A stretch of 64,000 bases of DNA from NCBI GenBank assembly GCA_963784995.1, contig CAWATZ010000016.1, positions 300,036 to 364,035 of the forward strand. Direction: 5' to 3'. The notes beneath the pieces are model-generated. The model ran no database searches and was not told the DNA's origin. It worked only from the letters and a program-made list of their open reading frames with translations. This stretch comes from CAWATZ01 sp963784995. GTDB lineage: Bacteria > Planctomycetota > Planctomycetia > Gemmatales > Gemmataceae. The position numbers and the translations under genes are program-made. Of the stretch, positions 36,452 through 45,455 are shown in pieces (position 1 is the first letter of the stretch; every line of letters begins with the position of its first letter).

Positions 36452-37069
36452 ATGCACGCAAAGATCTCTCCGAAGTTGCTTGTTGTGATACTCTTGGCGT
36501 CACTCGCGGCTCTCACCTCCTTGGCTTTGGCCGATGCCAAGGCCAAGCCACAGCCTCGGATGAAGGAGTGGGAGAAAGAAGTTCGCGACAAGATAGCCAA
36601 GGACGACAAGCTCAAGGCGCTAGCAGCCAAGTACCCGCTTGTACTCCTGCATGCACCGTCCTATGCCAAGGAAGGGTACGGACATTCCGCCTTCAGCTTC
36701 ATCTATGAGACCTCGGACCCGGAGAAGCACCTGAACAACGTGCAACTCTTGTGGGAGAATGCTGACAATGGCAGAACGTTTGAAACAAACATGGTCGTAA
36801 ATCAACTGAATCTCGTCGTTGATTTGGAGAAAGTGGATTTCGAGAAAAACCCCGAACTCGGACGCATCACGATCGATCACCCCAAGTTGACTGAGGATGG
36901 TGTCGCCCGGGAAGGCCACGTTTATTTGGAGCGAGTTCGGGACACACGTGGAAACAACTTCTATGTCCTTTTTCAGGTGGTCGCGGTCGATCGCGATGGG
37001 CGTTACCTGGCGTTTCTGTGGCGGAAACTTCCGGGCGGCAAGATCGTCAAGAGAGCCAACCAGAAGTAA
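36452..37069 (+). CDS. Secreted ~200-residue protein (paralogue 3)
   Basis: 205 residues. Signal peptide MHAKISPKLLVVILLASLAA...LA, then KPQPRMKEWEKEVRDKIAKD, KYPLVLLHAP, GYGHSAFSFIYETS, RITIDHPKL, GHVYLERVRDTRGNNFYVLF and RKLPGGKIVK. Intact, and more distant from paralogues 1 and 2 at the signal peptide. 43 bp before the glycine-rich surface protein, the same spacing as in unit 1. Unknown function. Confidence 0.78.
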   Translation: MHAKISPKLLVVILLASLAALTSLALADAKAKPQPRMKEWEKEVRDKIAKDDKLKALAAKYPLVLLHAPSYAKEGYGHSAFSFIYETSDPEKHLNNVQLLWENADNGRTFETNMVVNQLNLVVDLEKVDFEKNPELGRITIDHPKLTEDGVAREGHVYLERVRDTRGNNFYVLFQVVAVDRDGRYLAFLWRKLPGGKIVKRANQK

Positions 37070-37112
37070 CCCGGGCAACCCGTTCCTGTTCTTCTCTTGA
37101 AGGAGGTTCCAG

Positions 37113-39443
37113 ATGTTGTTCTCAACCTGGCGTAGTTGGATCAAGGCATGGCAAGCACGAGGGAGAATCCAACCGTTCCGGAAGGCTCTTCGGTTGGTCG
37201 TGGAAGAGTTGGAGGATCGGACCAATCCATCTCCCTTCACATCCTCGGGGGCACTGGGGGCACTGGCGCCAACCAGCAGCGTGGCCTTCAACACGACTGC
37301 CGGCACCTACTCAGTAGATGGCGGCACCTGGCAAAGCGGCGGCGTACTCAGTGACGATCCGGGACAGAGTACGATGTTGTTCGACTTCACGACGATCAGT
37401 TTGGGGGCTGGCGTGACAGTGACGGCATCGGGGAACGAAGCGTTGGGCTTGCTCGCTACCGGAGACATCGACATCTCGGCCAACCTCAATGTTGCGGGTC
37501 AGAACGGGCAGGACGGCAGCGACGGGTACGGCGACATTGGCGGCGGCGGTGGTGGCGGTGGCGGCGGTGGTGGAGCGGTGTTAATCGATACGGACGGCGG
37601 CACAATCACGTTTTCCGGCACGCTCAGCGTGCGGCAAGGTTCGCCCGGGGCGCAGGGCCAGGATAACCTCACCGGCGACGATTCGGGAGGGCAAGGTGGC
37701 GCGGGCGGTCTGGGAGGCGTTGGAGGGGCTGATGGTGGCAGCGGTGGAAGTTCAACGGCCGGAGGCGGTGGTGGCACTGGTGGGAATGCGGTCGGGCACG
37801 GCGGCGGGGGCGGTGGAGGTGGAGGGGGGGTCAATTTGGGTGGGGGCGGTGACGGCGGCAAAAAAAGTGGTTTTAGAGGTAGTGGTGATGGAGGTGAAGG
37901 AGGGCCGGCCGGCGCCAAGGAAGGGGATCGCGGGAAGTGGGGTGAGGGCGGAGTATTTGATAACGTCGTTACTGGTGGCAGAGGGGGGTACGGCGCTGGG
38001 ACGTACGGGGACAAGGGAGTAACGGGCGGGAAGGCACAGTTAGGTGGGGGGGGTGGGGGTGGAGGAGGCGGTGCAGACGTGCCTTCAGGTTCTGGGAAGG
38101 ATCCAGGGAGTGGTGGTCCTGGTGGCCCAGCCGGCGACGGCGCCGGGACCAGTGGTGCCACCGGAGGCTCCGGGGGCTATTTCACGGCTTCAGGCGGTGG
38201 TGGTGGCGGTGCCTTCATCCTCGTCGCTTCCGGCGGCGTGGACTTTTCCGGAACGGGCTACGAGGGGAGTGGCGTTGGTGTCGTTTACGGCAGCTTCACC
38301 AACGATGGCTCCTTCCCGGACGGGCTTCCTGGGACCAACTCCTATTCAGATTGGGAGGACCTGAGCGCCGACGACTACTACCTTTATGGCGGGGGTGGCG
38401 GCGGCGGTGCTGGCGGCGACGGTCAGATTGCCGCGATCCCCGTCGTCTCCAGCTTGAGTTCCGCATCCGGAGCTTCCGGTGGGGGCTATACGGTCACGAT
38501 CACAGGCGAGTCCTTCACCGGTGCGACTGCGGTGTCCTTCGGCAGCGTGGCGGCCACTTCGTTCACGGTGAATTCCGACACCTCGATCACAGCCACGGTG
38601 CCGGCCCAGCCGATCGGCACCGTCGTCGATGTCACCGTGACCACGTCGGTGTGTACCTCGCCGACCTCCACGGCCGACCAGTTCTCCTACGTCAATGGCG
38701 GCCCGGTCGGGACCAGCAACACGGTGACGACGCTGGAGAACCAGGCCTACGTGTTCAGCACCAGCGACTTCGGCTTCACCGATCCCAACAACTCGCCGGC
38801 AACCAACTTCCAGGCCGTCGAGATCACCACGCTGCCCGGTGTCGGCACTCTGACCGACAACGGCGCCGGCGTCAGCACGGGCCAATACGTCAGCGTCAGT
38901 GACATCAGCGCCGGCTTGCTGGTCTACACGCCAGTGAGCTACACCAGCGGCACTTCCTATGACAGCTTCACCTTCCAGGTGCAGAACGACGGCGGCACGG
39001 CCAACGGCGGCATCGACACCGACCCCAGCGCCAAGACCATGACCGTCAACGTCACCTGGGTCAACCAGGCCCCGAGTGGCACCAGCAACACCGTGACCAC
39101 ACAGGAGAACACGGCGTACGTGTTCAGCACCAGCGACTTCGGCTTCACCGATCCCAATGACAGTCCGATGAACAACTTCCTGGCCGTCAAGATCACCACT
39201 CTGCCCGGCGCCGGGAGTCTGACGGACAACGGTGTCGCGGTTACCGCCGGCCAATTTGTCTCGGTCAGCGACATCAATGCCGGCTTGCTGGTGTTCACTC
39301 CCGCGGCCAACGCCGTCGGCACGCCTTACTCGAGCTTCACCTTCCAGGTGCAGGATGACGGCGGCACGGCCAACGGCGGCAGCGATCTCGATCCCACACC
39401 CAAGACCATGACCATCGACGTATTGAATCAGGGAGGAGGCTAA
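37113..39443 (+). CDS. Glycine-rich LEDR-type surface protein (copy 2), intact
   Basis: 776 residues. N-terminal LEDR-type motif (LVVEELEDRTNPSPFTSS), a ~100-residue beta-type segment, a glycine-rich part of about 300 residues (GGGGGGGGGGGGAV, GGAGGLGGVGGADGGSGGSS), an IPT/TIG domain, and two cadherin-like repeats (TSNTVTTLENQAYVFSTSDF twice, second as TTQENTAYVF). GAAGGAGG lies 8 bases before the ATG. Probably exported and surface-attached. This is the full-length reference for the frameshifted copy at 31514. Confidence 0.85.
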   Translation: MLFSTWRSWIKAWQARGRIQPFRKALRLVVEELEDRTNPSPFTSSGALGALAPTSSVAFNTTAGTYSVDGGTWQSGGVLSDDPGQSTMLFDFTTISLGAGVTVTASGNEALGLLATGDIDISANLNVAGQNGQDGSDGYGDIGGGGGGGGGGGGAVLIDTDGGTITFSGTLSVRQGSPGAQGQDNLTGDDSGGQGGAGGLGGVGGADGGSGGSSTAGGGGGTGGNAVGHGGGGGGGGGGVNLGGGGDGGKKSGFRGSGDGGEGGPAGAKEGDRGKWGEGGVFDNVVTGGRGGYGAGTYGDKGVTGGKAQLGGGGGGGGGGADVPSGSGKDPGSGGPGGPAGDGAGTSGATGGSGGYFTASGGGGGGAFILVASGGVDFSGTGYEGSGVGVVYGSFTNDGSFPDGLPGTNSYSDWEDLSADDYYLYGGGGGGGAGGDGQIAAIPVVSSLSSASGASGGGYTVTITGESFTGATAVSFGSVAATSFTVNSDTSITATVPAQPIGTVVDVTVTTSVCTSPTSTADQFSYVNGGPVGTSNTVTTLENQAYVFSTSDFGFTDPNNSPATNFQAVEITTLPGVGTLTDNGAGVSTGQYVSVSDISAGLLVYTPVSYTSGTSYDSFTFQVQNDGGTANGGIDTDPSAKTMTVNVTWVNQAPSGTSNTVTTQENTAYVFSTSDFGFTDPNDSPMNNFLAVKITTLPGAGSLTDNGVAVTAGQFVSVSDINAGLLVFTPAANAVGTPYSSFTFQVQDDGGTANGGSDLDPTPKTMTIDVLNQGGG

Positions 39444-40232
39444 GAAGCACGCTTCTCCGGCGCGAAGGTAGGTCAGGCTTTCCAGCCTGACGAACGCGTG
39501 TCAGGCTGGAAAGCCTGACCTACCTCCGCGGTGGGGTAACAACGGAATGGCGAGAGGCGCGGCATCAGCCAGCCTCTCGCCATTCCGTTGATTGTCGCCG
39601 TGGACGCAGAGGCTGGCGATGCCCTTCTCACGCCGCAGCCACTCGACTTGCCGGACCGCCTCGTCGGGATCCTCGACGAAGGCATCGGGCCGGGAGCGCG
39701 GCACCAGCGAGCCATCGGGCAGGTAGCGGCGATCGGCGAACCCCTCGGCCAGGAAGGGACAGCGGCCCCGGCTCAGTACTTCAAGGCGCGAACCGGTCTG
39801 GCCCATCAGGGCCAGGCCAAACTGCTCCGTGGCGGCAATGATGGGCCGGGCCAGGCTGTCGTCACGGCAGGCCTGGTTGTACAGGGCCCCGTGCGGCTTG
39901 ACGTAACGGAGCTGCCCCCCGGCCGAGCGGGCCAGCGCCGCCAGGGCGCCGACCTGGTAGACGCACAGGGCAAAGACTTCGTCCTCGCTCAGGGACAGCT
40001 CGCGGCGGCCGAAATGCTCGCGGTCGGCGTAGCCGGGATGAGCGCCGAGACAGACGCCGTGCTGGACGGCCAGGCGCAGGGCGGTCAGAGAGGTCAGCGG
40101 ATCGCCGGCATGGCAGCCGCAGGCGACGTTGGCGGAGGTGATCAGAGGCATCAACTCGGCGTCGGAGGGGCAGCCCTCGCCGAGGTCGCAGTTCAGATCG
40201 ATGGTGTTCATGCTCTCGATCAAACCGCAAGA
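39036..40232. repeat. Long direct repeat, copy 2 of 2 (other 33421-34617)
   Basis: Same 1.2-kb block as at 33421. After CGCAAGAT at about 40232 the sequence departs from both other units, so the third unit has lost its sigma factor and everything upstream. Hairpins repeat at 39466-39523 and 39540-39590. Confidence 0.85.
39501..40211 (-). pseudogene. pxpA: pxpA copy 3, truncated like copy 2
   Basis: 236 residues, apparently identical to copy 2, with the same hairpin-derived C-terminus. It has no sigma gene upstream. The sequence from 40233 to 40367 contains only an imperfect GTTCTGACGA/TCGTCAGAAC inverted pair and no gene. Confidence 0.85.
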
Positions 40233-40367
40233 TGGGGCTGGCGTCAACGCCTCTGTTTGAACCGTCTGTGCGCCTTGAGCAGTTCGTCAGAACCAGATGG
40301 AATTGACCGTACCACCATCGTTTCTGGCGCACAGGTTCTGACGAGGGGGAGGGGTTGGCTTTGCCCC

Positions 40368-40555
40368 TTACCCTTCCGTCCCGGCCACCGGAACCTGGAC
40401 GGGCTGAAGGCCGCTGACCGACTGCGGGACCTTCCTGGGCAGACAGAGCATGTTCTGCGAGCCGGTCATGCCGAAGACGTTCTCGGCGTTGCCGGCGTAG
40501 TTGCCCGGGTTGAACAGCAGCGGCTTGTGCCAGAACAGGTTGTAGCCCAGGCCGG
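40368..40555 (-). pseudogene. C-terminal fragment of an FkbM methyltransferase
   Basis: Encodes GLGYNLFWHKPLLFNPGNYA, GNAENVFGMTGSQNMLCL and VPQSVSGLQPVQVPV, which match the end of the FkbM gene at 40757 (NLFWHRPLLFNPSNFAGNAE). The rest of the copy is absent: upstream of GLGY the sequence is unrelated. The 200 bases 40556-40756 hold nothing recognisable. Confidence 0.8.
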
Positions 40556-40756
40556 TCGGTGCCGAGGCGGTCAGCGCGCTGCTGGGCACGGGCTGCCCGC
40601 CAGCCTGCCAATTGCTCGCGGTTGGCTCAGAGGCCAGAGCGTGCCGCTGGCTGTCGGACGGATGACAGGACAGGCCAAAAGCGTGCCTGCCTGCCATCTG
40701 CCAGGGTATTCGGGAAGCGGCGCCCCGCACCGGCCGGTTCCTGTTGGGATGGTCGC

Positions 40757-41539
40757 TCATGGGGGTGGAACCTCGACCGGCGGCAGCCCGCTGACCGATT
40801 GGGGTCGGGTGCGGGGCAGGCCGAGCATGTTCTGCGAGCCAGTGCGGCCGAAGACGTTCTCGGCGTTGCCGGCGAAGTTGCTGGGGTTGAACAGCAGCGG
40901 CCTGTGCCAGAACAGGTTGTAGCCCAGGCCGTCCAGCATCCGGATCAGGGCGGCGGACCTGTCCTTGCGGTCGTTCTCGACGTAGAGGATGGGGGAGCAG
41001 GCCGCGATGGTCTGCACGGCGCCTGCGAGGACGGCTTGCTCCATGCCCTCCACGTCGATCTTCAGGAAGTGGCAGCGGGGCAGCTTCAGGCTGTCCAGCG
41101 TTAGTACGGGAACGTGCTCGCCCTGCAGGTAGCCGCCCAGCTCCAGGCCGCCGAAGTTGTTGTCCTGGGTGTAATCCAGCGGCGGCACGACGATGTGGCC
41201 CGGGGAGTTGCCCAGGGCGGCCCAGAAGGCGTTGACGTTGGTCAGGCTGTTCAGGGCCAGGTTGGCGCAGAGGGTCTGCAAGAGGATGCGCTGGGGCTCG
41301 AAGGCCAGCACCAGGCCGGTGGGGCCGACCGCCTGGGCCAGCCAGACCGTGTGGGCGCCGACGTTGGCGCCGACCTCGACCACGACCTGGCCCGGCTTGA
41401 GCAGCTGGGCGAAGAGATCGACTTCGCCCTGGGAGAACTCGCCGTAGAGGTCCAGTGAGCGGCCGACGTAAAGGTCGTGGACGTTGTAGAGCATCAGGCC
41501 GTGGCGGCATTGCTTCTGGCGGTTGAACGGAGGAAAGGC
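40757..41539 (-). CDS. FkbM-family methyltransferase, 5' end separated by IS66
   Basis: SAM-dependent methyltransferase of the FkbM type. Motif I VVVEVGANVGAHTVWLAQA, then LVLAFEPQRILLQTLCANLALN and FLKIDVEGMEQAVLAGA. Before insertion the gene began at GTG 44489-44487 (GTG TCC GCC TTT CCT), 28 bp after the sulfotransferase stop, giving 262 residues. IS66 now lies between codon 2 and the rest. The reading frame stays open into the IS end to an ATG at 41710, giving a 317-residue hybrid with ~57 foreign N-terminal residues. FkbM and sulfotransferase together suggest modification of a surface glycan or glycolipid. Confidence 0.85.
   Translation of the reverse strand, partial: AFPPFNRQKQCRHGLMLYNVHDLYVGRSLDLYGEFSQGEVDLFAQLLKPGQVVVEVGANVGAHTVWLAQAVGPTGLVLAFEPQRILLQTLCANLALNSLTNVNAFWAALGNSPGHIVVPPLDYTQDNNFGGLELGGYLQGEHVPVLTLDSLKLPRCHFLKIDVEGMEQAVLAGAVQTIAACSPILYVENDRKDRSAALIRMLDGLGYNLFWHRPLLFNPSNFAGNAENVFGRTGSQNMLGLPRTRPQSVSGLPPVEVPPP
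41532..41539. other. IS66 target-site duplication, left
   Basis: GGAAAGGC, identical to 44476-44483. In the uninterrupted homologous leaders of the giant genes (51971-51980, 58520-58526) the same bases occur once. Confidence 0.93.
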
Positions 41540-41624
41540 GTAAGCGTCCGGTAAAAACCACTGTTGCAGCGCCGGGTATGCTCCGAGCATGTTTCGCCCG
41601 ACCCATGCTCTGGAGGTATCTCGT

Positions 41625-41984
41625 ATGTCTGCCGGTCGATCTCGTGATCCGGACAAGGAGCGTTTCTGGCGCTCCCACCTCGAACGTTGGCTCGTCAGTG
41701 GTCTGTCCATCCGCGCCTACTGCCGCCGCCACCAGCTGGCCGAGGCGTCCTTTTATTGCTGGCGGCGAACGTTGGCCCAACGCGACACCGACGCCTGCCA
41801 GCACCCGGCCTCAGACCCTGTTACCTTCGTCCCCCTGCACGTCACCCCCGAACCTACCGCCGCCACGCCGAGCCTCGAAGTCGTCCTGGGCAACGGCCGA
41901 CGCCTGTTCGTTGGGCCAGGCTTCGATGCCGCCTCCTTGCGTACTCTGCTGGCTGTCCTGGAGGAGAGGCCATGCTCCCCCTGA
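41625..41984 (+). CDS. tnpA: IS66 accessory protein TnpA (OrfA)
   Basis: 119 residues from MSAGRSRDPDKERFWRSHLE. A helix-turn-helix of the transposase-8-like type (WRSHLERWLVSGLSIRAYCR, EASFYCWRRTL) and a C-terminal VVLGNGRRLFVGPGFDAASL tail, typical of IS66 OrfA. The ATG at 41625 is preferred over the one at 41589. Its end overlaps tnpB by 13 bases. Confidence 0.88.
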   Translation: MSAGRSRDPDKERFWRSHLERWLVSGLSIRAYCRRHQLAEASFYCWRRTLAQRDTDACQHPASDPVTFVPLHVTPEPTAATPSLEVVLGNGRRLFVGPGFDAASLRTLLAVLEERPCSP

Positions 41985-42337
41985 CACCACCCGGACGCAT
42001 TTTTCTCTGCCTGGCCGCCGTCGATTGCCGCAAATCGTTTGACGGGCTGGCGGCCCTGGTCAGCCAGGGGCTGGGCGACGATCCCCTCTCCGGGGACTGG
42101 TTCGTCTTTCGCAATCGACGCGGCGACCGCCTCAAGATCCTCAGCTGGCAGCAAGACGGCTATGCCATCTGGTACAAGCGGTTGGAAGAAGGCGTCTTTC
42201 GTTTTCCGACCGCACCAACTGGGCAGACTGGACAACTGGAGGTCCGCGCTGCCGAGCTGACCATGCTGTTAGACGGGGTCGTGTTGGAAAAGGTCGAACG
42301 CCGTCACCGCTACCAGCGGCCGGCAACGACGCTCTAA
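41972..42337 (+). CDS. tnpB: IS66 accessory protein TnpB (OrfB)
   Basis: 121 residues from ATG 41972. Family signature CLAAVDCRKSFDGLAALVSQ, FVFRNRRGDRLKILSWQQDG, WYKRLEEGVFRFP and a C-terminal LLDGVVLEKVERRHRY. Preceded by GGAGGAGAGGCC. Followed by a 187-base untranslated gap before tnpC, which holds a GGGAGGCCCTC/GAGGGCCTCC hairpin at about 42353-42380. Confidence 0.92.
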   Translation: MLPLTPPGRIFLCLAAVDCRKSFDGLAALVSQGLGDDPLSGDWFVFRNRRGDRLKILSWQQDGYAIWYKRLEEGVFRFPTAPTGQTGQLEVRAAELTMLLDGVVLEKVERRHRYQRPATTL

Positions 42338-42524
42338 GTCCACTTTTCTCTCAGGAGGGCCTCCTGCGGGAGGCCCTCAGCACTTCAGACCAACTCATTC
42401 GCCGACCAGCAAGCAGTGGCTCACTTTCCCTGATTGCTACAGATTGTCTTCAGCACACTTAAGTTGCAAGCTGTTTTCCAAATGGCGACGAAAAACACGT
42501 CGCCGGCTGCTATGATGTCTAAGT

Positions 42525-44279
42525 ATGAGTGCTGCCACGACCACCACAACCGCGGCTTTAGACGTCCAGCACTTGCCTGACGATCCCGCCGTCCTCAAAC
42601 GGATGATCGAGGAGTTGCTCGGAGCCCTGGCGGCACGCCAGCGGGAGCTGAGCCAAATCCAAGTCCGCCTGGACCAGCTGCTGCGTCGTCTCTATGGTCC
42701 ACGCAGCGAACGATTCGACCCCAGCCAATTGTCTCTGTTTACGCAACCGGATGCGGCGGCAGCCAACGGAGACGGTCCAACAGGACCAGACGAGAGCAAA
42801 CCAGCCAAAGCCAAGCGGCGCCACAAGCACGGCCGGCAGCGGCCTCCCCAACACTTGCCTCGGCAGCGTCGGCTGCATGAGCTAACGGAAGCGGAGCGTT
42901 GCTGCAGTTGCTGTGGTCTGCCCCGCGTGGTCATTGGCGAAGAAGTCAGCGAGCAATACGATTGCGTGCCGCAGTCGATCTTTGTCATCGAAAACGTCCG
43001 CCTGAAGTATGCGTGTGTTGGCTGTGAGCAACGGCGCCGGCAGCTGTCCGAGCAAAGCGAGCCGCCACCGGCCACGGTGTCTGAGCCGGCCGCCGCGGGG
43101 TCCGGCCCGACGGCAGCAACCACTGCTGGGGCCACTGCAACAGCGGACCCCGTTTTGTTCCAGCCCGGCGTCGTGCCTGTCGTGACGCTGAGCACGGCAC
43201 CCCTGCCGCTGGAGGGAGTGCCACGCTGCCTGGCGGCGCCCGGGCTGCTGGCTCACGTCATCCTCAGCAAGTTTGGCGATCACCTGCCGCTGTATCGGCA
43301 AGAACAGATCTTCGCGCGGCAGGGAGTGCCGCTGAAACGCAGCACGCTGTGCGACTGGCTGAAGCAGTCGGCTGACCTGGTGCGGCCGCTCTATGAGTTG
43401 CTGCACAGCGACATCAAGAAGTCTCAGGTGATCGGGAGCGATGACACTCCAGTGACAGTCCAGAGCCGTGGCGTGCGTGCCAGCCATCAGGGTCGTGTCT
43501 GGGTCTACCTGGGCGACACGGACCATCCCTACACCGTCTATGATTACAGTCCCGATCGCAAGCAAGAACGGCCCCAGGACTTCCTGAAAGGCTACCAGGG
43601 CTTCTTGCAAGCCGATGCTTACAGCGGCTACGACCAACTGTATGCCGGCGGCAAGATCGTGGAAGTCGGTTGTTGGGCGCACGTGCGGCGGAAGTTCTTC
43701 GAGGCGCAGACGACAGACGCGGCGCGGGCGTCCTACGTGTTAGGAGTGATTCGCCAGTTGTATGCCGTGGAGAAGAAAGCGACCCAGCAGAGTGAGGATG
43801 CGGGGTTGTCGTTGGCAGAGAGTTGGCAGCTGCGGCAGCGGTTGCGTCAGGAAGAGAGTGTGCCACTGCTGACGTCGCTAAGACAATGGTTGGAGCAAGA
43901 ACGAGGCGGAGTGCTGCCGAAGAGTCCAATGGGCGAAGCCATCACTTATGCCTTGAACCAATGGCAGGCCCTGGAGCGTTATACGACCCAAGGGTATTTG
44001 GCGATTGACAACAACGCGGCGGAAGGCGCCCTGCGCACGGTGGCGGTTGGCCGTAAGAACTACTTGTTCTTTGGCAGCGATGGCGGCGGGGAGACGGCAG
44101 CGGTGCTGTACAGCCTGGTGCAGACGTGCAAGCGTCTGGGGATCGAGCCGTGGCGCTACTTGCGTGACGTGCTGCAGCGTTTGCCGAGCTGTGCAGCGGA
44201 GCAACTGCCAGAACTGCTGCCGGACCGCTGGGCGGCGGCGCAACGGCGCGCCAGCGAAGCGGTCGTGGACAGCGGCTGA
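42525..44279 (+). CDS. tnpC: IS66 transposase TnpC
   Basis: 584 residues. N-terminal coiled coil (IEELLGALAARQRELSQIQV), zinc-finger part with CCSCCGLP and CVGCEQ, and DDE catalytic residues in VIGSDDTPVTV (Asp), FLQADAYSGYDQLY (Asp) and IDNNAAEGALRTVAVGRKNY (Glu). C-terminal LPDRWAAAQ. Complete and normal in length. Confidence 0.95.
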   Translation: MSAATTTTTAALDVQHLPDDPAVLKRMIEELLGALAARQRELSQIQVRLDQLLRRLYGPRSERFDPSQLSLFTQPDAAAANGDGPTGPDESKPAKAKRRHKHGRQRPPQHLPRQRRLHELTEAERCCSCCGLPRVVIGEEVSEQYDCVPQSIFVIENVRLKYACVGCEQRRRQLSEQSEPPPATVSEPAAAGSGPTAATTAGATATADPVLFQPGVVPVVTLSTAPLPLEGVPRCLAAPGLLAHVILSKFGDHLPLYRQEQIFARQGVPLKRSTLCDWLKQSADLVRPLYELLHSDIKKSQVIGSDDTPVTVQSRGVRASHQGRVWVYLGDTDHPYTVYDYSPDRKQERPQDFLKGYQGFLQADAYSGYDQLYAGGKIVEVGCWAHVRRKFFEAQTTDAARASYVLGVIRQLYAVEKKATQQSEDAGLSLAESWQLRQRLRQEESVPLLTSLRQWLEQERGGVLPKSPMGEAITYALNQWQALERYTTQGYLAIDNNAAEGALRTVAVGRKNYLFFGSDGGGETAAVLYSLVQTCKRLGIEPWRYLRDVLQRLPSCAAEQLPELLPDRWAAAQRRASEAVVDSG

Positions 44280-44475
44280 GCGTGCCGCGGTCCAGGCCGC
44301 CCTGCCCGCCAAGCCAAGAAGGACACGTCCGCCGCTGCCCGTCCGGAGTTCGTCCCGGCGAACCGTTGGACCGCGCGGCTGCCCACCAGCACCGTCATGC
44401 CTGGGCAAGCTCTTGGTGCATCCCGAACGTCTCCTCCGTCTTCCCATCCCTGCCTGCGGTTCGGCGGACGCTTAC

Positions 44476-44483
44476 GGAAAGGC
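44476..44483. other. IS66 target-site duplication, right
   Basis: GGAAAGGC directly after the right terminal repeat. The original FkbM start codon (GTG, 44489-44487) lies just beyond. Confidence 0.93.
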
Positions 44484-44517
44484 GGACACGGCGTTGCTCC
44501 GGTGCAAAGGCGGTGGG

Positions 44518-45273
44518 TCAGTAGCCCAGGCGGGTCATGGTGGCGCCCACGGTGGCGCGGCAGAGACGCTCCAGGGCGGCGCTGTCCGGGGGCGTGCCGA
44601 GGCCGGTGGGGTCGGGCGGTCCTCCGGGGATGACGTTCTCCTCACGGGAGGGGCGGAGCAATGCCTGGGGCTGCCGGCCCAGCACTCCGCTGAAGCTGCG
44701 CACGGTGGAGTCGAAGTGGGCGTCGAGGTCCTCGTAACGGACCAGGGTGATGGCGGGGTGGGCAGCGGCGGCGTCGAGCCAGCCCTCGACGTGAGCGGCC
44801 CACAGACGCATCAGGTCGGGCTGCTGCCGCTTGAGGTAACGCAACTGGGCGGAGCAGGGCTGGGCCTGGGCATAGGCGAGCGGGTCGGGCAGGCGAGGTC
44901 CGGCCCAGCCCCAGCGGTGCATGAAACGCCAGCAGGACAGCAGCACCGACACCGGGTTGCGGTAGACGTAGAAGAGGGCGTAACGGCTGCTCAGCTGGGG
45001 CAGGACGTCGGCGAAGAAGTCGGCGGGATGGTGCGACTTGAGGACGTTGGCCAGCGGCCGGCGGGCCATGCTGAGCAGGGTGTCGGCGAGGATGGCGGGG
45101 TCGTAGTAGTTGATGGGCGTGTTGATGGGGTCCAGGTTGATCCAGGGCTGGTTCTGGTAGCCGTAGCACCCAGCCAGCGTGTTGATCAGGAAATGGGTGC
45201 CCGAGCGCGGATGGCTGGCCACCAGCGCAGCAGGGCGAGAATCGGTGAAGAAGGAGACAGGCAGTTCGGTCAT
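44518..45273 (-). CDS. Sulfotransferase-family protein (copy 1)
   Basis: 251 residues from ATG 45273. PAPS-binding P-loop-like VASHPRSGTHFLINTL (5'-phosphosulfate motif) and the 3'-phosphate motif YVYRNPVSVLLSCWRF. Later parts are ITLVRYEDLDAHFDSTVRSF and RPSREENVIPGG. Nearly identical copies at 52011 and 58559. The stop is 28 bp before the original FkbM start, and IS66 lies between now. GGGAAGAACT before the ATG. Substrate unknown; a carbohydrate is likely given the FkbM neighbour. The IS66 right flank and 44280-44475 hold no other gene. Confidence 0.87.
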   Translation of the reverse strand: MTELPVSFFTDSRPAALVASHPRSGTHFLINTLAGCYGYQNQPWINLDPINTPINYYDPAILADTLLSMARRPLANVLKSHHPADFFADVLPQLSSRYALFYVYRNPVSVLLSCWRFMHRWGWAGPRLPDPLAYAQAQPCSAQLRYLKRQQPDLMRLWAAHVEGWLDAAAAHPAITLVRYEDLDAHFDSTVRSFSGVLGRQPQALLRPSREENVIPGGPPDPTGLGTPPDSAALERLCRATVGATMTRLGY

Positions 45274-45334
45274 AGTTCTTCCCTTTTCCTGTCGGTAAAA
45301 GTCAACCCAACGTGAGGATGATCGGTCGCCCCCG

Positions 45335-45375
45335 GAATTGTGAAGATTGTGTGTATCGGCTCCCGACAACTTTCG
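45335..45375. repeat. Dispersed TGTGAAGATTGTGT element (copy a)
   Basis: GAATTGTGAAGATTGTGTGT followed by ATCGGCTCCCGACAAC. Lies 62 bases upstream of sulfotransferase copy 1. Other copies: 52779-52812, 52918-52958, 59351-59395 and, inverted, 61945-61986. Confidence 0.75.
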
Positions 45376-45455
45376 GCCGGTGGCGTTCGCCGTCCGTAAT
45401 GTCCCGATCACCTCATTCCTGTATGGCACTCTTTTCGCCTCAATCCACTTTCTGC

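Larger units (their letters stand above)
41540..44475 (+). mobile_element. IS66-family insertion sequence with 8-bp target duplication
   Basis: 2936 bp. Ends match as inverted repeats GTAAGCGTCCG (left, 41540) and CGGACGCTTAC (right, to 44475), the IS66-type terminus. Flanked by identical 8-bp GGAAAGGC at 41532-41539 and 44476-44483, the target duplication length of this family. Carries tnpA, tnpB and tnpC in order on the + strand. All three genes are intact, so the element may be active. Confidence 0.95.
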
